Shown piece after piece: positions 8,396-17,505 of a DNA stretch of 45,310 bases (positions are counted from its first letter, which is position 1; each line of letters starts with the position of its first letter). The position numbers and the translations under genes are program-made. The notes beneath the pieces are model-generated. The model made no database searches, was not told where the DNA came from, and saw nothing but the letters and a program-made list of their open reading frames with translations. Origin of the DNA: PCC-6406 sp964353225. GTDB taxonomy: Bacteria > Cyanobacteriota > Cyanobacteriia > Phormidesmidales > Phormidesmidaceae. The stretch spans positions 1-45,310 of the forward strand of contig CAYGVA010000009.1 of the NCBI GenBank assembly GCA_964353225.1, in the 5' to 3' direction.

Positions 8396-8466
8396 AAGAA
8401 AAGCCCGAAATCAAACCATCCGGGCGATATGTGGTGTGAGGAGTGAACGGAAACTTTCGTCTCCGC
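8396..8466 (-). ncRNA. yfr1: Small regulatory RNA Yfr1
   Basis: All Yfr1 elements appear in order on the minus strand. A 5' hairpin (GGAGAC, GAAA loop, GUUUCC) comes first. It is followed by an unpaired stretch with the exact 11-base motif ACUCCUCACAC (8434-8444). The 3' hairpin GCCCG/CGGGC is followed by TTTTCTT. A TACAAT -10 box (8474-8479) sits 7 bases before the inferred start, giving about 71 nt. Location between guaB3 and trxA is the known Yfr1 neighbourhood. Yfr1 acts by base pairing of the conserved loop with target mRNAs, including outer-membrane protein mRNAs in marine strains. Confidence 0.94.
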
Positions 8467-8473
8467 TACAACT

Positions 8474-8479
8474 ATTGTA
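8474..8479 (-). promoter_or_regulatory. -10 element of yfr1
   Basis: TACAAT on the minus strand, 7 bases upstream of the inferred 5' end of Yfr1. No convincing -35 hexamer is seen at 17 bases. Confidence 0.6.
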
Positions 8480-8655
8480 GGTTGGGCCGTTTTGATTGCG
8501 CCACTGATTTATCCGAAAGCCTTAATCTTTATTTTGGTGAATAAGTTTTTCAGTGTATTTGCGCAGGAGTCTTTAGGCTGCCGTCTCCATATATACGCGA
8601 TGGTTGGATGTGTGACAAAAATTCTGGTAGCTATACCCAATCAGTGCTGAGGCTG

Positions 8656-8696
8656 AGCCATCCAGGCCCCTAGTTTGACTAGGGGCCTGGATGGCT
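8656..8696. repeat. 19-bp perfect inverted repeat downstream of guaB3
   Basis: Arms 8656-8674 and 8678-8696 are exact reverse complements with a 3-base loop. The core is GC-rich (CAGGCCCC/GGGGCCTG). No T-run follows on either strand. It lies 90 bases past the guaB3 stop and upstream of yfr1, so it may block read-through or stabilise the guaB3 mRNA end. Confidence 0.8.
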
Positions 8697-8786
8697 ACTG
8701 GGATGATAAGTCTAGCTTTAGCTCTGCCCTGACTCCCCTAGGTGCGCCTGAAACTTAGCCGGCCAGGGGGAAGGAAGGGTCTTGCT

Positions 8787-9944
8787 TTACTTGCCCATGC
8801 CCAGTTGTTGGGCCTTTTGGTACACCTTGCCTTCTGTTAATAGTGAAGGGGCAATCACAACGTCCACCTGCTGCATCTCTTTAAGGTCTTTCGCGCCTAA
8901 GGTGCCCATGCTGGTTTTGAGTGCCCCCAGCAGGTTATGGGTGCCATCATCAAGCTGGGCTGGGCCGCGCAAGATTTGCTCTAGGGTGCCGGTGGTGCCG
9001 ACCTTAATGCGGGTTCCTCGGGGGAGAACTGGGCTAGGGGTGGCCATGCCCCAGTGATATCCTCGCCCTGGTGCTTCCTCAGCCCTAGCAAAGGGGGAGC
9101 CAATCATCACGCCATCGGCCCCAGAGGCAATGCATTTACAGATGTCTCCCCCCGTGACCAAGCCACCATCGGCAATGATCGGGATGTACTGACCAGACGC
9201 TTGATGGTAATCATCTCGGGCTGCCGCACAGTCCGAAACAGCCGTCGCTTGAGGGATACCCACCCCCAAAACCCCCCGAGAGGTACAGGCAGCCCCTGGG
9301 CCAATTCCCACTAAAATTCCTGCAGCCCCTGCCTTCATTAGGTTAAGGGCAACTTCGTAGGTGACGCAGTTGCCCAACAAAACAGGCATGGGCATGGATT
9401 GGCAAAAATCAGCCAGATCCAAAGGGGTTACCGATTCTGGGGACAGGTGGGCTGTCGAAACGACGGTGGCCTGCACAAAGACTAAGTCAGCAGCCATGAT
9501 GGCTTCTCGGTAGCGGACGCCCCCAATAGGGGTAACACTCACCGCTGCGATGCCGCCAGCCCCTTTGATTTCTTGAATGCGTTGCTTGATTAACTCTGGC
9601 TGTACGGGTTGAGCGTAGAGTTTTTGCATCAAGCCCACAAAGTCATCTTTGCCGACTGCTGCAATCTGGTCGAGAATAGGGTTGGGATCGGCGTAGCGGG
9701 TCTGAATGCCTTCTAGATTCAGAACGCCTAATGCCCCCAATTCAGAAAGCTTGACAGCCATTTGGACATCAATAACCCCATCCATAGCGCTGGCAATAAT
9801 GGGAATATCTCGCTCAATACCGCCCACTTGCCAGCGGGTATCGGCTAATTGTGGGTCCAGTGTCCGGGGTCCCGGCACCAGTGCAATCTCATCAATACCG
9901 TATGCTCTACGGGCCGTTTTGCCCCGCCCCAATTGAATGTTCAC
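8787..9944 (-). CDS. guaB3: GuaB3-type IMP dehydrogenase family protein
   Basis: A TIM-barrel enzyme that oxidises IMP to XMP with NAD in guanine nucleotide synthesis. The catalytic cysteine is in GPGAACTSRG, and ADGGLVTGGD and GADGVMIGSPFA form the phosphate-binding part. The CBS (Bateman) regulatory domain of ordinary GuaB is absent, and about 385 residues is the length expected for GuaB3. I chose the GTG at 9944 because family members begin MxIQLGRGKTARRAYG; an in-frame ATG at 9971 would add nine residues, and neither start has an ideal ribosome-binding site. It diverges from the potassium-channel gene. Confidence 0.93.
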   Translation of the reverse strand: MNIQLGRGKTARRAYGIDEIALVPGPRTLDPQLADTRWQVGGIERDIPIIASAMDGVIDVQMAVKLSELGALGVLNLEGIQTRYADPNPILDQIAAVGKDDFVGLMQKLYAQPVQPELIKQRIQEIKGAGGIAAVSVTPIGGVRYREAIMAADLVFVQATVVSTAHLSPESVTPLDLADFCQSMPMPVLLGNCVTYEVALNLMKAGAAGILVGIGPGAACTSRGVLGVGIPQATAVSDCAAARDDYHQASGQYIPIIADGGLVTGGDICKCIASGADGVMIGSPFARAEEAPGRGYHWGMATPSPVLPRGTRIKVGTTGTLEQILRGPAQLDDGTHNLLGALKTSMGTLGAKDLKEMQQVDVVIAPSLLTEGKVYQKAQQLGMGK

Positions 9945-10131
9945 GTCCTTAGTACCTAGCCCCACGATCATCTAGCTAGCCTAACATCTACAGTTCTATG
10001 GCAGACATTGGCAGCCAGTAATAGGGTCGTTTATGACGGATAGAGATCGTTAGGATTCTGTAAACTCAAGGGCACGATAGCCAACCATCGTTGAACTTCG
10101 TGCTGAGCCTTTGTCCTCCAAGGAGTACCCC

Positions 10132-10848
10132 GTGAATCTGTCTTCCCTTGGTTTCTTTCGAAATCTGCGTCCCCCCAATCGTCAATTTGCCGTCATTGGT
10201 TTAGGTCGTTTTGGGCGGGCGGTTTGCGCGACCCTCAATAGCCTGGGCTATGAAGTGCTGGGCATTGACACAGATGAGCAACGGGTCGTGCAAGCCTTGA
10301 CCGATGAGATCGCTGCCCATGCCCTACAGTTGGATTCGACTCAGCCGGTGGCCTTGAAGGAAGCGGGGATTCCGGATTTTGATACGGTGATTGTGGCCAT
10401 TGGCAATTATGTTGAGGAAAGTGTGATCACCACGCTCAATGTCAAAGAATTAGGGGTGTCTTATGTGGTTTCGAAGGCGTCCTCAGAAATTCACGGCAAG
10501 CTACTGAATCGGGTGGGGGCCGATCATGTTGTTTTTCCCGAGCATGAGATGGGTTGCTCTTTGGCGCGATCGCTCACCCGCCCCGGCATCTTGGATCGTT
10601 TTGAGCTAGATCCAGACCACAGCATTGTGGAAGTACGGGTTCCCGAGACGTTTGATCAGAAAACCATTGTTGAGTTGGATTTGCGCAACACCTTTGGGGT
10701 CACGTTATTGGCCCTGAGTCAAAGGGAAAGTGACGACAAGTTTGAAATCAATCCCAGTCCGGTGACTCGCCTCCGCAAGGGGGCAGTAATGGTCATGATT
10801 GGTAGCAACAAGGGGATTGATCGCTTACCGATTACACCGCCGGAGTAG
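10132..10848 (+). CDS. ktrA: RCK/TrkA-type regulatory subunit of a Ktr/Trk K+ uptake system
   Basis: About 238 residues. An RCK_N Rossmann domain (GLGRFGRAVCATL near residues 22-34, acidic residue after the second strand in GIDTDE) is followed by a C-terminal RCK_C (TrkA_C) domain from about 150. Such subunits form a cytosolic gating ring that binds nucleotide and opens a membrane K+ translocator, here encoded elsewhere. The GTG at 10132 is the start, because AAGGAG lies 6 bases before it; the frame is open from TTG 10111. anmK starts one base after its stop codon, so the two are co-transcribed. Confidence 0.9.
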   Translation: MNLSSLGFFRNLRPPNRQFAVIGLGRFGRAVCATLNSLGYEVLGIDTDEQRVVQALTDEIAAHALQLDSTQPVALKEAGIPDFDTVIVAIGNYVEESVITTLNVKELGVSYVVSKASSEIHGKLLNRVGADHVVFPEHEMGCSLARSLTRPGILDRFELDPDHSIVEVRVPETFDQKTIVELDLRNTFGVTLLALSQRESDDKFEINPSPVTRLRKGAVMVMIGSNKGIDRLPITPPE

Positions 10849-10849
10849 C

Positions 10850-12010
10850 ATGCGTATTGTTGGTCTCATGAGTGGCACGTCGGTGGATAGCATTGATGCT
10901 GTCCTGATCGATATTGAGGGACAGGGCTATGACCTGACTGTGCAGGTGCTGGACAGTGCCTGCATGGACTATCCAACGGGCTTACGGGAGCAAATTCTAA
11001 GGGTTGCTGGGGGAGAACCTTTACCGGTATCAGTCTTGGCCGATTTAGATGACCAGATTGCCCAGCAGTTTGCGAACGTTGCCCAGATCTTGATCAAAGC
11101 CCACGGCCAAGTGGATCTTATTGCCTCCCATGGGCAAACGGTGTTTCACCGCCCTCGTCCACCCTCATCTGCTGCCGTACCTTTAGCCTATAGCGTTCAA
11201 CTGGGGCGGGGAGCCCTGATTGCTGGCTTAACCCAATGCCCGACGGTCAGTAATTTTCGCGCCGCAGATATTGCCGCAGGGGGCGAAGGGGCTCCTTTGG
11301 TGCCGCCGGTTGACTTGGCCTTGCTGAGCCATGATCGCGACTACCGATGCATTCAGAATATTGGCGGTATTGGTAATGTCACCGCTTTGTCGCCCCGCGC
11401 TCAAGGGGCAACCCCACCAGCTCCCTTAGGCTGGGATACGGGGCCAGGAAACAGCTTGATTGATATTGCGGTTGATCATTTATCCAAGGGTAACCAATCC
11501 TTTGATCGCAATGGTCAATGGGCCGCCCAGGGGCAGATTTGTATGTCGCTTGTGGAAGGCTGGTTAACGCATCCTTACTTTCAGCAACCACCGCCGAAAT
11601 CCACGGGGCGAGAAACCTTTGGATGGGAGTTCTTTCGGCAATGCCTGCACCAGGCTGAGCCCTATGGTCTTAGCCCAGCGGATCTATTGGCCACAATCAC
11701 TGAGTTGACGGTAATGTCGATTGGTCAGAGTTACGAACGTTTTTTGCCCCGTTTACCCGATCAGGTGTTTGTTTGTGGAGGGGGCAGTCGAAATGGTTAT
11801 TTAATGGGGCGTTTGCAGCAGTACTGGCCCCAGATTCCCGTCCACACAACCGATATGGCTGGGGTTCCGAGTGACTTTAAAGAAGCGATCGCGTTTGCCG
11901 TATTAGGGTTTTGGCATCATCAGGGCTGGACCGGCAATTTAATGACGGTGACTGGGGCACAGTGGCCGGCCATTCTCGGCGAAATGGCCCAGCCCCAAAA
12001 ACCCATATAA
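10850..12010 (+). CDS. anmK: Anhydro-N-acetylmuramic acid kinase
   Basis: Phosphorylates and opens 1,6-anhydro-MurNAc to MurNAc-6-phosphate in cell-wall recycling. 386 residues, the usual length. The ATP-binding GLMSGTSVDSIDA is at the extreme N-terminus, ASHGQTVFH and NIGGIGNVT in the middle, GWDTGPGNSLID further on, and CGGGSRNGYLM towards the end. The ATG at 10850 is preferred to in-frame upstream starts because the family begins MRIVGLMSGTS; CGGAG precedes it. It is directly downstream of the potassium-channel subunit. Confidence 0.96.
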   Translation: MRIVGLMSGTSVDSIDAVLIDIEGQGYDLTVQVLDSACMDYPTGLREQILRVAGGEPLPVSVLADLDDQIAQQFANVAQILIKAHGQVDLIASHGQTVFHRPRPPSSAAVPLAYSVQLGRGALIAGLTQCPTVSNFRAADIAAGGEGAPLVPPVDLALLSHDRDYRCIQNIGGIGNVTALSPRAQGATPPAPLGWDTGPGNSLIDIAVDHLSKGNQSFDRNGQWAAQGQICMSLVEGWLTHPYFQQPPPKSTGRETFGWEFFRQCLHQAEPYGLSPADLLATITELTVMSIGQSYERFLPRLPDQVFVCGGGSRNGYLMGRLQQYWPQIPVHTTDMAGVPSDFKEAIAFAVLGFWHHQGWTGNLMTVTGAQWPAILGEMAQPQKPI

Positions 12011-12175
12011 CGCAGCAATCCTAAGGGCATGTGCTGTAATGGAAGCGATGTGGGTCTGTGAATGAGTTGGTAACAGTAAAGAATAAGACAACTCTCAAAC
12101 AGATTAAACGGGGTCAGCAAGTTACTGACATGGCAATGAAGTAATACCTTAGCAGGGGTATTTGGGGAGTATTGG

Positions 12176-12628
12176 GTGGAGCACACATTCCTAATTGAGC
12201 CAGGCCGCTGGACCCTCGAAGGGACTTGGCTAGCCCGTGATGTCAGCACCCCCCCGTTATCGGTGAGGGGCGCTATTTTGGTGGCTTGGAGCCGCGATGA
12301 TTGGTTTACGATGGTGATGAAGTTGGGGTTTCCGACAGCCAATGATGTCGAAACAATTGCCTTGCAATATCGAGGCCGCTTAACCAGTAGCGATCGCCAG
12401 TACACATTCGTACTGCAACATAGTCAACTGGGTCGGGTGGAAGGAGAGGGATGGGTTGCCCCCGAATCCATCGTTCAGCGGTATTGGGCGCTAAATGATC
12501 GCCAGCGCCGCACCGGCTTTGAAACCCTACACCGACTCGATAGCGACCACTATCATCTCTCTAGCGGCATCATGGCGGGCCATTATCTCACCACAGCCAT
12601 GGAAGCGACTCTGGTCCGGCAAATTTAG
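12176..12628 (+). CDS. Conserved hypothetical protein (150 aa)
   Basis: A GTG start with GGGGAG 7 bases upstream. It is predicted soluble, mostly beta, with motifs such as PGRWTLEGTW (residues 9-18), EGEGWVAPESIVQRYW and a C-terminal HLSSGIMAGHYL. It resembles cyanobacterial proteins of unknown function that I cannot name. There is no signal peptide and no recognised domain. It stands alone between anmK and the kinase gene. Confidence 0.75.
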   Translation: MEHTFLIEPGRWTLEGTWLARDVSTPPLSVRGAILVAWSRDDWFTMVMKLGFPTANDVETIALQYRGRLTSSDRQYTFVLQHSQLGRVEGEGWVAPESIVQRYWALNDRQRRTGFETLHRLDSDHYHLSSGIMAGHYLTTAMEATLVRQI

Positions 12629-12920
12629 CAAACGCTTCCCTATCGGTACGACAGAGTCACACCTGGGTACACTGAATGCCGTACGGTGCTTGACCTTAGC
12701 GATCTCAGAACGCGTAAGTCACTACAATGCGCCCATGCAACAGAAATGGAACACCAGTAATTGCCAGACTGTATTGAATTTCTATGGTTTTGCCCCTGAC
12801 TGCGCTGATAATTGAGATCAGTGAACTAACCTCGGCCCTGACCCCGACGGGGTGGTCAATTCAGGCAGTCGTTTAATTAGTCGTTATTTTGCTAGATTTC
12901 TGAGGCCGCACGTTGCCATA

Positions 12921-14441
12921 ATGCCAGATTCCAACATCGGACGAAAACTAGCAAACCGCTATGAGCTAGCCGACATGCTGGGGCAGGGGGCCATGGGGCG
13001 GGTTTACCTGGCTGAAGACACCCTGCTAGGTGGGGTGATGGTCGCGGTGAAGTTCCTATCTCAGACTTTACTGAACGATAAAATGCGCGAGCGCTTTGTG
13101 GTAGAAGCCACAACCTGTGCGCAGTTAGGGCAGCGCAGCATCCATGTGGTACGGGTCACCGATTATGGCGTCAGCGAAGACGAAGTACCGTTTTATGTGA
13201 TGGAGTACCTGCGGGGTGACAGCCTCAGCAAAATAATTCAGCAACAGCCACTGCCTGTCCCTCGCTTTTTAGGACTCACCCGCCAAATTGGATTGGGACT
13301 CAAGTCTGCCCACGAGGGCATTAGCGTGAAGGGTCAAGACAAACCGGTGCCGATCATCCACCGGGACATCAAGCCCAGCAATATTTTAGTCACCCAAGAC
13401 CCCACCTTAGGTGAGCTAGCAAAAATCTTAGACTTCGGCATAGCCAAACTGATGCAAGCCGATACCGATCAAACCAGTTCCTTTATGGGGACCTTAGCCT
13501 ATGCCTCTCCGGAGCAAATGGAAGGTCGAGAACTGGATAATCGCTCCGACATCTACAGCTTTGGCATGATGATGTTTCAGATGCTGACCGGCAAGTTACC
13601 GTTGCGGGCCAGCAGTCATACCTTTGGAGGGTGGTATAAGGCACACCATTCTCAGGCCCCAAAAACGATCAGTGAGGTCGACCCCACCCTCAAGGTGCCA
13701 AGACCATTAGAAAATCTCATCATGGATTGTCTGGCCAAAGAACCCGACAATCGCCCCAAGACCGTTTCCGATATCCTTAAAGCCCTAGAACCTCTAGACC
13801 AACGTTTTGGCACTGGATTCCGCATTGGTCAACGGATTGGGGCTACCTTGTCTCGACTGCCCGTGGTCAAAAAACCGGTTGCTGGCGAGCAGATCCCTGA
13901 GTCGGAGGAAGACCTTTGTCGTCTAACCTCTTGGCCCAAAAATAAGCCGATTGCAGAAATTGTTTTTCCCCATGCATTGCCCACCAGTCAGCGGACCTTG
14001 TCAACCCTATGGGTGATGCTGCCCCAGTTGGAAGTAGATAAACGGCTCCTGGGCAGTCGCTACAACAACTTCATTTGCACCATGTCCCCCCATCCCATGG
14101 TGCTGTGGTTAACGGTCTTGTATAACGCCCAATATGGTCCCCGCTGGCTGCCCTGCTACTTAGACTTAAAAACTAAAGCAGGTCAGGAAATGACCTTTCT
14201 CTTGGGGCAAACTGGGCAATACAAAATTTTGTTCTTTGCGAGGGAAAATCCCCATCGTTGTGCCCATGTGGTCCCCTGTACGGTCGCCTTACCCCAGCGA
14301 AAACTCCTGCAAGAATGGGTGATGACGGCTAGAACCCATCCTTCGGTAGGCACCGCCAGCAGCAGCAAAGATGTCCTCAAAAACGAACTCAACACCAACC
14401 TCAAAGCGAAAGTTTTGCAGCAGCTAGAATCTTCTTATTAG
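12921..14441 (+). CDS. Serine/threonine protein kinase with a C-terminal extension
   Basis: 506 residues from ATG 12921. A complete Hanks-type kinase domain spans about residues 14-300: glycine loop GQGAMGRV (21-28), Lys44 in VAVKF, Glu62, HRDIKPSN with catalytic Asp149, DFG at 171-173, and SPEQ in place of APE. The following 200 residues are not kinase and carry no membrane segment; they include RTLSTLWVMLPQLEVDKRL and a second half rich in beta-like segments, a pattern I know from other cyanobacterial kinases without a defined role. It is probably cytosolic. An orphan response regulator begins 16 bases after its stop codon, so the two are likely one transcription unit. An in-frame ATG 69 bases upstream would add a poorly conserved leader. 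Confidence 0.92.
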   Translation: MPDSNIGRKLANRYELADMLGQGAMGRVYLAEDTLLGGVMVAVKFLSQTLLNDKMRERFVVEATTCAQLGQRSIHVVRVTDYGVSEDEVPFYVMEYLRGDSLSKIIQQQPLPVPRFLGLTRQIGLGLKSAHEGISVKGQDKPVPIIHRDIKPSNILVTQDPTLGELAKILDFGIAKLMQADTDQTSSFMGTLAYASPEQMEGRELDNRSDIYSFGMMMFQMLTGKLPLRASSHTFGGWYKAHHSQAPKTISEVDPTLKVPRPLENLIMDCLAKEPDNRPKTVSDILKALEPLDQRFGTGFRIGQRIGATLSRLPVVKKPVAGEQIPESEEDLCRLTSWPKNKPIAEIVFPHALPTSQRTLSTLWVMLPQLEVDKRLLGSRYNNFICTMSPHPMVLWLTVLYNAQYGPRWLPCYLDLKTKAGQEMTFLLGQTGQYKILFFARENPHRCAHVVPCTVALPQRKLLQEWVMTARTHPSVGTASSSKDVLKNELNTNLKAKVLQQLESSY

Positions 14442-14457
14442 CAGGGTGAATCGCCCC

Positions 14458-15138
14458 ATGCGTATCCTCCTAGTAGACGATGAGGTCGAACTGGCCGAAC
14501 CCCTGGGTCGCTTACTGCGGCGAGAGGGGTATGCCGTGGATGTAGCGACGACGGGGGATAGTGGAGATCGTCTTGCCCAACACGATACCTATGATTTGCT
14601 GATCCTTGACTGGATGCTGCCTGAGGTCAGTGGCCTAGAGATTTGCCGTCATCTGCGATCTCGGGGCGATGCCACCCCTGTGTTATTCCTAACCGCCAAG
14701 GACACCATTGACGATCGAGTCGCGGGGCTTGATGCTGGAGCCGATGACTATTTAATCAAGCCCTTTGAACTGCGGGAGTTGTTGGCACGGGTGCGGGCAT
14801 TATTGCGGCGGCCCCCCATTCTTGAGCCGCCCCAGGAGACAGACCGGTTGCGGTTTGAAGACCTGGAATTGGATGAAGTCAATCAACGGGCCTATCGCCA
14901 GGGGCAAGTCATCGAGCTAGCCGATAAAGAAACCCGGCTGCTGGCCTATTTCATGCGCCATGGTGATCAGGTTTTGTCCCATAGACAAATTCATCAGGCC
15001 ATTTGGGGAGAGACCCAAACCCCCAGCAGTAATGTATTAGCCGCTCAAATCCGTCTACTTCGTCGCAAGCTGGAACCCCCTGAGACCCCGCCAATGATCC
15101 ATACCATTTATGGCAAGGGATACCGCTTGGGGCGATAG
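14458..15138 (+). CDS. OmpR/PhoB-family response regulator, RppA-like
   Basis: A receiver domain (acidic Asp7/Asp8, phospho-acceptor Asp51 in ILDWMLP, Thr in FLTAKD, Lys in IKPF) is followed by a C-terminal winged-helix DNA-binding domain (from about residue 130). The sequence is close to my memory of Synechocystis RppA/NrsR, but there is no adjacent histidine kinase. Its upstream partner is a Ser/Thr kinase, which may phosphorylate it or share its regulon; that is inference. The start may also be GTG 14446; I chose the ATG because the receiver fold begins there. Confidence 0.93.
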   Translation: MRILLVDDEVELAEPLGRLLRREGYAVDVATTGDSGDRLAQHDTYDLLILDWMLPEVSGLEICRHLRSRGDATPVLFLTAKDTIDDRVAGLDAGADDYLIKPFELRELLARVRALLRRPPILEPPQETDRLRFEDLELDEVNQRAYRQGQVIELADKETRLLAYFMRHGDQVLSHRQIHQAIWGETQTPSSNVLAAQIRLLRRKLEPPETPPMIHTIYGKGYRLGR

Positions 15139-15197
15139 GCTGGAGAGAACGGCGTTACCCAACGGATCGTCGCCGCTATCAGTGAGGAGCAGAGACA

Positions 15198-16118
15198 ATG
15201 AAAGTGGCCATCACCGGAGGCACGGGCTTTATCGGGCGTTATCTCGTCCAACGGTTGCAGCAAGACGGACATGGGGTGGTGGTATTGGCTCGTAATGAGC
15301 TAAAAGCCCGTCGATTATTCCCTGAGGTCGCCTTTCCAAAGGTCACCATCGTGCCCTATACCCCCTTAGCACTGGGGGATTGGCAGCAGGCCCTAGGGGG
15401 ATGTGATGGGGTTGTAAATTTGGCGGGCGCTCCCATCGCAGCGCGCTGGACCCCAGCCTACCAACAACAGTTGCGTAATAGCCGCATTGCCACCACTCAA
15501 ATCCTGGTGGATGCGATCGCGACGGCCCATCCTAAACCATCGGTCCTGGTCAGTGCTTCGGCGATTGGCTACTACGGAACAAGCGAGACCGCTGAATTTG
15601 ATGAGACCAGCGCCCCGATAGCCACCGATTTTCTCTCTCAGCTTTGCCAAGACTGGGAGGCAGCGGCAAAAGCCGTTGAAGCCACTGGGGTTCGCCTGGT
15701 GATTCCTCGCCTGGGTATCGTTTTGGGAAATGGCGGAGCTTTAGGGCAAATGCTGCCCCCCTTCCGCATGTTCGCTGGCGGCCCCATCGGCAGTGGTCGC
15801 CAATGGTTTTCTTGGATTGCCATTGAAGACTTGGCCAGTTTGCTGATCAAAGCCCTGAGCGATCCTCAAATGCAGGGGGTCTACAACGCGACAGCACCCA
15901 ATCCCGTAACCATGACCACCGCTTGCCAAGCTTTGGGACAAGCTTTGGATCGCCCCTCCTGGCTACCGGTTCCAGATTTTGTGATTGAAATGTTGCTGGG
16001 GGATGCGTCGGTGGTGGTTTTGAAGGGGCAAAAAGTGATGCCAAAGCGTACTCAATCCGCTGGGTTTACCTATCAATACCCAGAGGTCACGGCGGCAATG
16101 GCGGTTGTGGTTGTGTAA
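15198..16118 (+). CDS. TIGR01777-family NAD(P)-dependent epimerase/SDR protein
   Basis: An extended short-chain dehydrogenase with the Rossmann motif GGTGFIGRYL at residues 7-16, the family-specific VNLAGAPIAARW near 74-85, SASAIGYYG with catalytic Tyr, and the C-terminal DUF1731 region (from about 250). The group includes E. coli YfcH; the substrate is unknown. GAGGAG lies 10 bases before the ATG. It follows the response regulator by 59 bases and may belong to the same transcript. Confidence 0.93.
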   Translation: MKVAITGGTGFIGRYLVQRLQQDGHGVVVLARNELKARRLFPEVAFPKVTIVPYTPLALGDWQQALGGCDGVVNLAGAPIAARWTPAYQQQLRNSRIATTQILVDAIATAHPKPSVLVSASAIGYYGTSETAEFDETSAPIATDFLSQLCQDWEAAAKAVEATGVRLVIPRLGIVLGNGGALGQMLPPFRMFAGGPIGSGRQWFSWIAIEDLASLLIKALSDPQMQGVYNATAPNPVTMTTACQALGQALDRPSWLPVPDFVIEMLLGDASVVVLKGQKVMPKRTQSAGFTYQYPEVTAAMAVVVV

Positions 16119-16219
16119 CAAAAGCAAACGGGGGTTCTCAGCCTAGTGGTTGCCCACAGCATCTTTTTGGCAAAGGGTGGGGGATGCTCAACCAGATCTA
16201 AACGTAACCGCCAGCAGAG

Positions 16220-17503
16220 TTAGATGCGTTGCCGAGGCAATGTCACCCTAAAGCAACTGCCGTTGTGGATTTGGCTGGTCACAACAATGGTGCCCCCATG
16301 GCGCTGGACAATGGCCTGGGTGATGGCCAGCCCTAAGCCTGACCCGCCATCCGTGTGGTGACGGGCTGTGTCTGCCCGCCAAAATCGCTCAAAGATTGCC
16401 TCTAAATGGTCTGGGGCAATGCCAATACCTGTATCGGTAACGGTGATTTGGATCTGCCGGGGTAGGGTCTGGGCCTCCAGCACAATTTTTCCTGGACTGG
16501 GGGTATAGCGCAGCGCATTTTGAATCAGGTTGGTGCAGGCCCGTTGCAAGAGGGTAGCGTTGCCCTGGCAGGACAGTCCTGGCGGAATTTGGGTGGTGAA
16601 GCCAAGCCCCTGCTGCTGAGCTTGGGGTTTATAGAGCCGCCCCAGGGTATCGAGTAATGCGGAGAGATCGACGATGGTGGTCGCTAGGGTGGTGGCTTGA
16701 TCGGTGCGGGTGAGCATCAGTAAATCAGCCGTTAGGGCTGACATTTGGGCCGTGGCATTTAAGATCACATTGAAGGTGTCGCGATCGTCGGCCCGCATGC
16801 CCTCAGGGTATTTGAGGGCCACTTCGGCGTTACTGCTAATGGCCATTAAGGGGCTGCGGAGTTCGTGGGAGGCATCGGCGGTAAACCGCTGCAAACGTTT
16901 GAAGCTTTGCTCAATCGGATTCATGGCTTGGCGGTTGAGCCATAGGGCACCGGTACCACTCAGGGCCAAGGCAAGTACGACCCCCACCCCCAGACCGATA
17001 TCGAGCTGGGCGATGGTGTTATCGAGGGTGGTCAAGGTTTGGCTAGCCCGGACATAGGCCCAGGTCTGGGCATTTGCCGTCACTGGCACTGTCACGGCTT
17101 GTAGGCGGACGGGTTGGGTTTCTATGGATTGCGGGGTGGGTGGGATCACCGGGGTGGTGGGATGCAGAGCCCCCACCTGTTTTATCAGTTGGCCCTGGGA
17201 CGTGAACCATTGCACCCCCTGTTGCCGCACCCGCAGATCGTTGATGGGTAAGGCCTCGCTTTCAATTTCAATTTCAATCTGGGCCGCTCCGTGATCGTCG
17301 TCGTCGTCCAATTCCGCTAAGGCGGCGGCGGTTTGGGCTAGGGCGGTGAGCTGATCAAACTGCTGCTGGCGGAGGTTATAGGCGACGGCGGTGCGTACAG
17401 CGATCGCAAACCCCGCCAACACCCCTGCAAATACCAGCAGATTTGCCCACAATAGGCGACGACGAATCTGAGCAAATTCATCCCTAACGGGCGGTTGGGC
17501 CAT
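16220..17503 (-). CDS. Sensor histidine kinase, RppB-like
   Basis: 427 residues. A first membrane segment (about 18-38), a periplasmic sensor loop (39-165), a second segment (168-188), HisKA with His213 in ASHELRSP, then HATPase with NLIQNALRY, TDTGIGI and GGSGLGLAI. The sensor loop begins with an acidic patch (LDDDDDH at 65-71, then EIEIEIESE), which could bind metal or polycations. The partner response regulator ends 2 bases upstream. The pair resembles the RppA/RppB and NrsR/NrsS systems. Confidence 0.94.
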   Translation of the reverse strand: MAQPPVRDEFAQIRRRLLWANLLVFAGVLAGFAIAVRTAVAYNLRQQQFDQLTALAQTAAALAELDDDDDHGAAQIEIEIESEALPINDLRVRQQGVQWFTSQGQLIKQVGALHPTTPVIPPTPQSIETQPVRLQAVTVPVTANAQTWAYVRASQTLTTLDNTIAQLDIGLGVGVVLALALSGTGALWLNRQAMNPIEQSFKRLQRFTADASHELRSPLMAISSNAEVALKYPEGMRADDRDTFNVILNATAQMSALTADLLMLTRTDQATTLATTIVDLSALLDTLGRLYKPQAQQQGLGFTTQIPPGLSCQGNATLLQRACTNLIQNALRYTPSPGKIVLEAQTLPRQIQITVTDTGIGIAPDHLEAIFERFWRADTARHHTDGGSGLGLAITQAIVQRHGGTIVVTSQIHNGSCFRVTLPRQRI

Positions 17504-17505
17504 AT

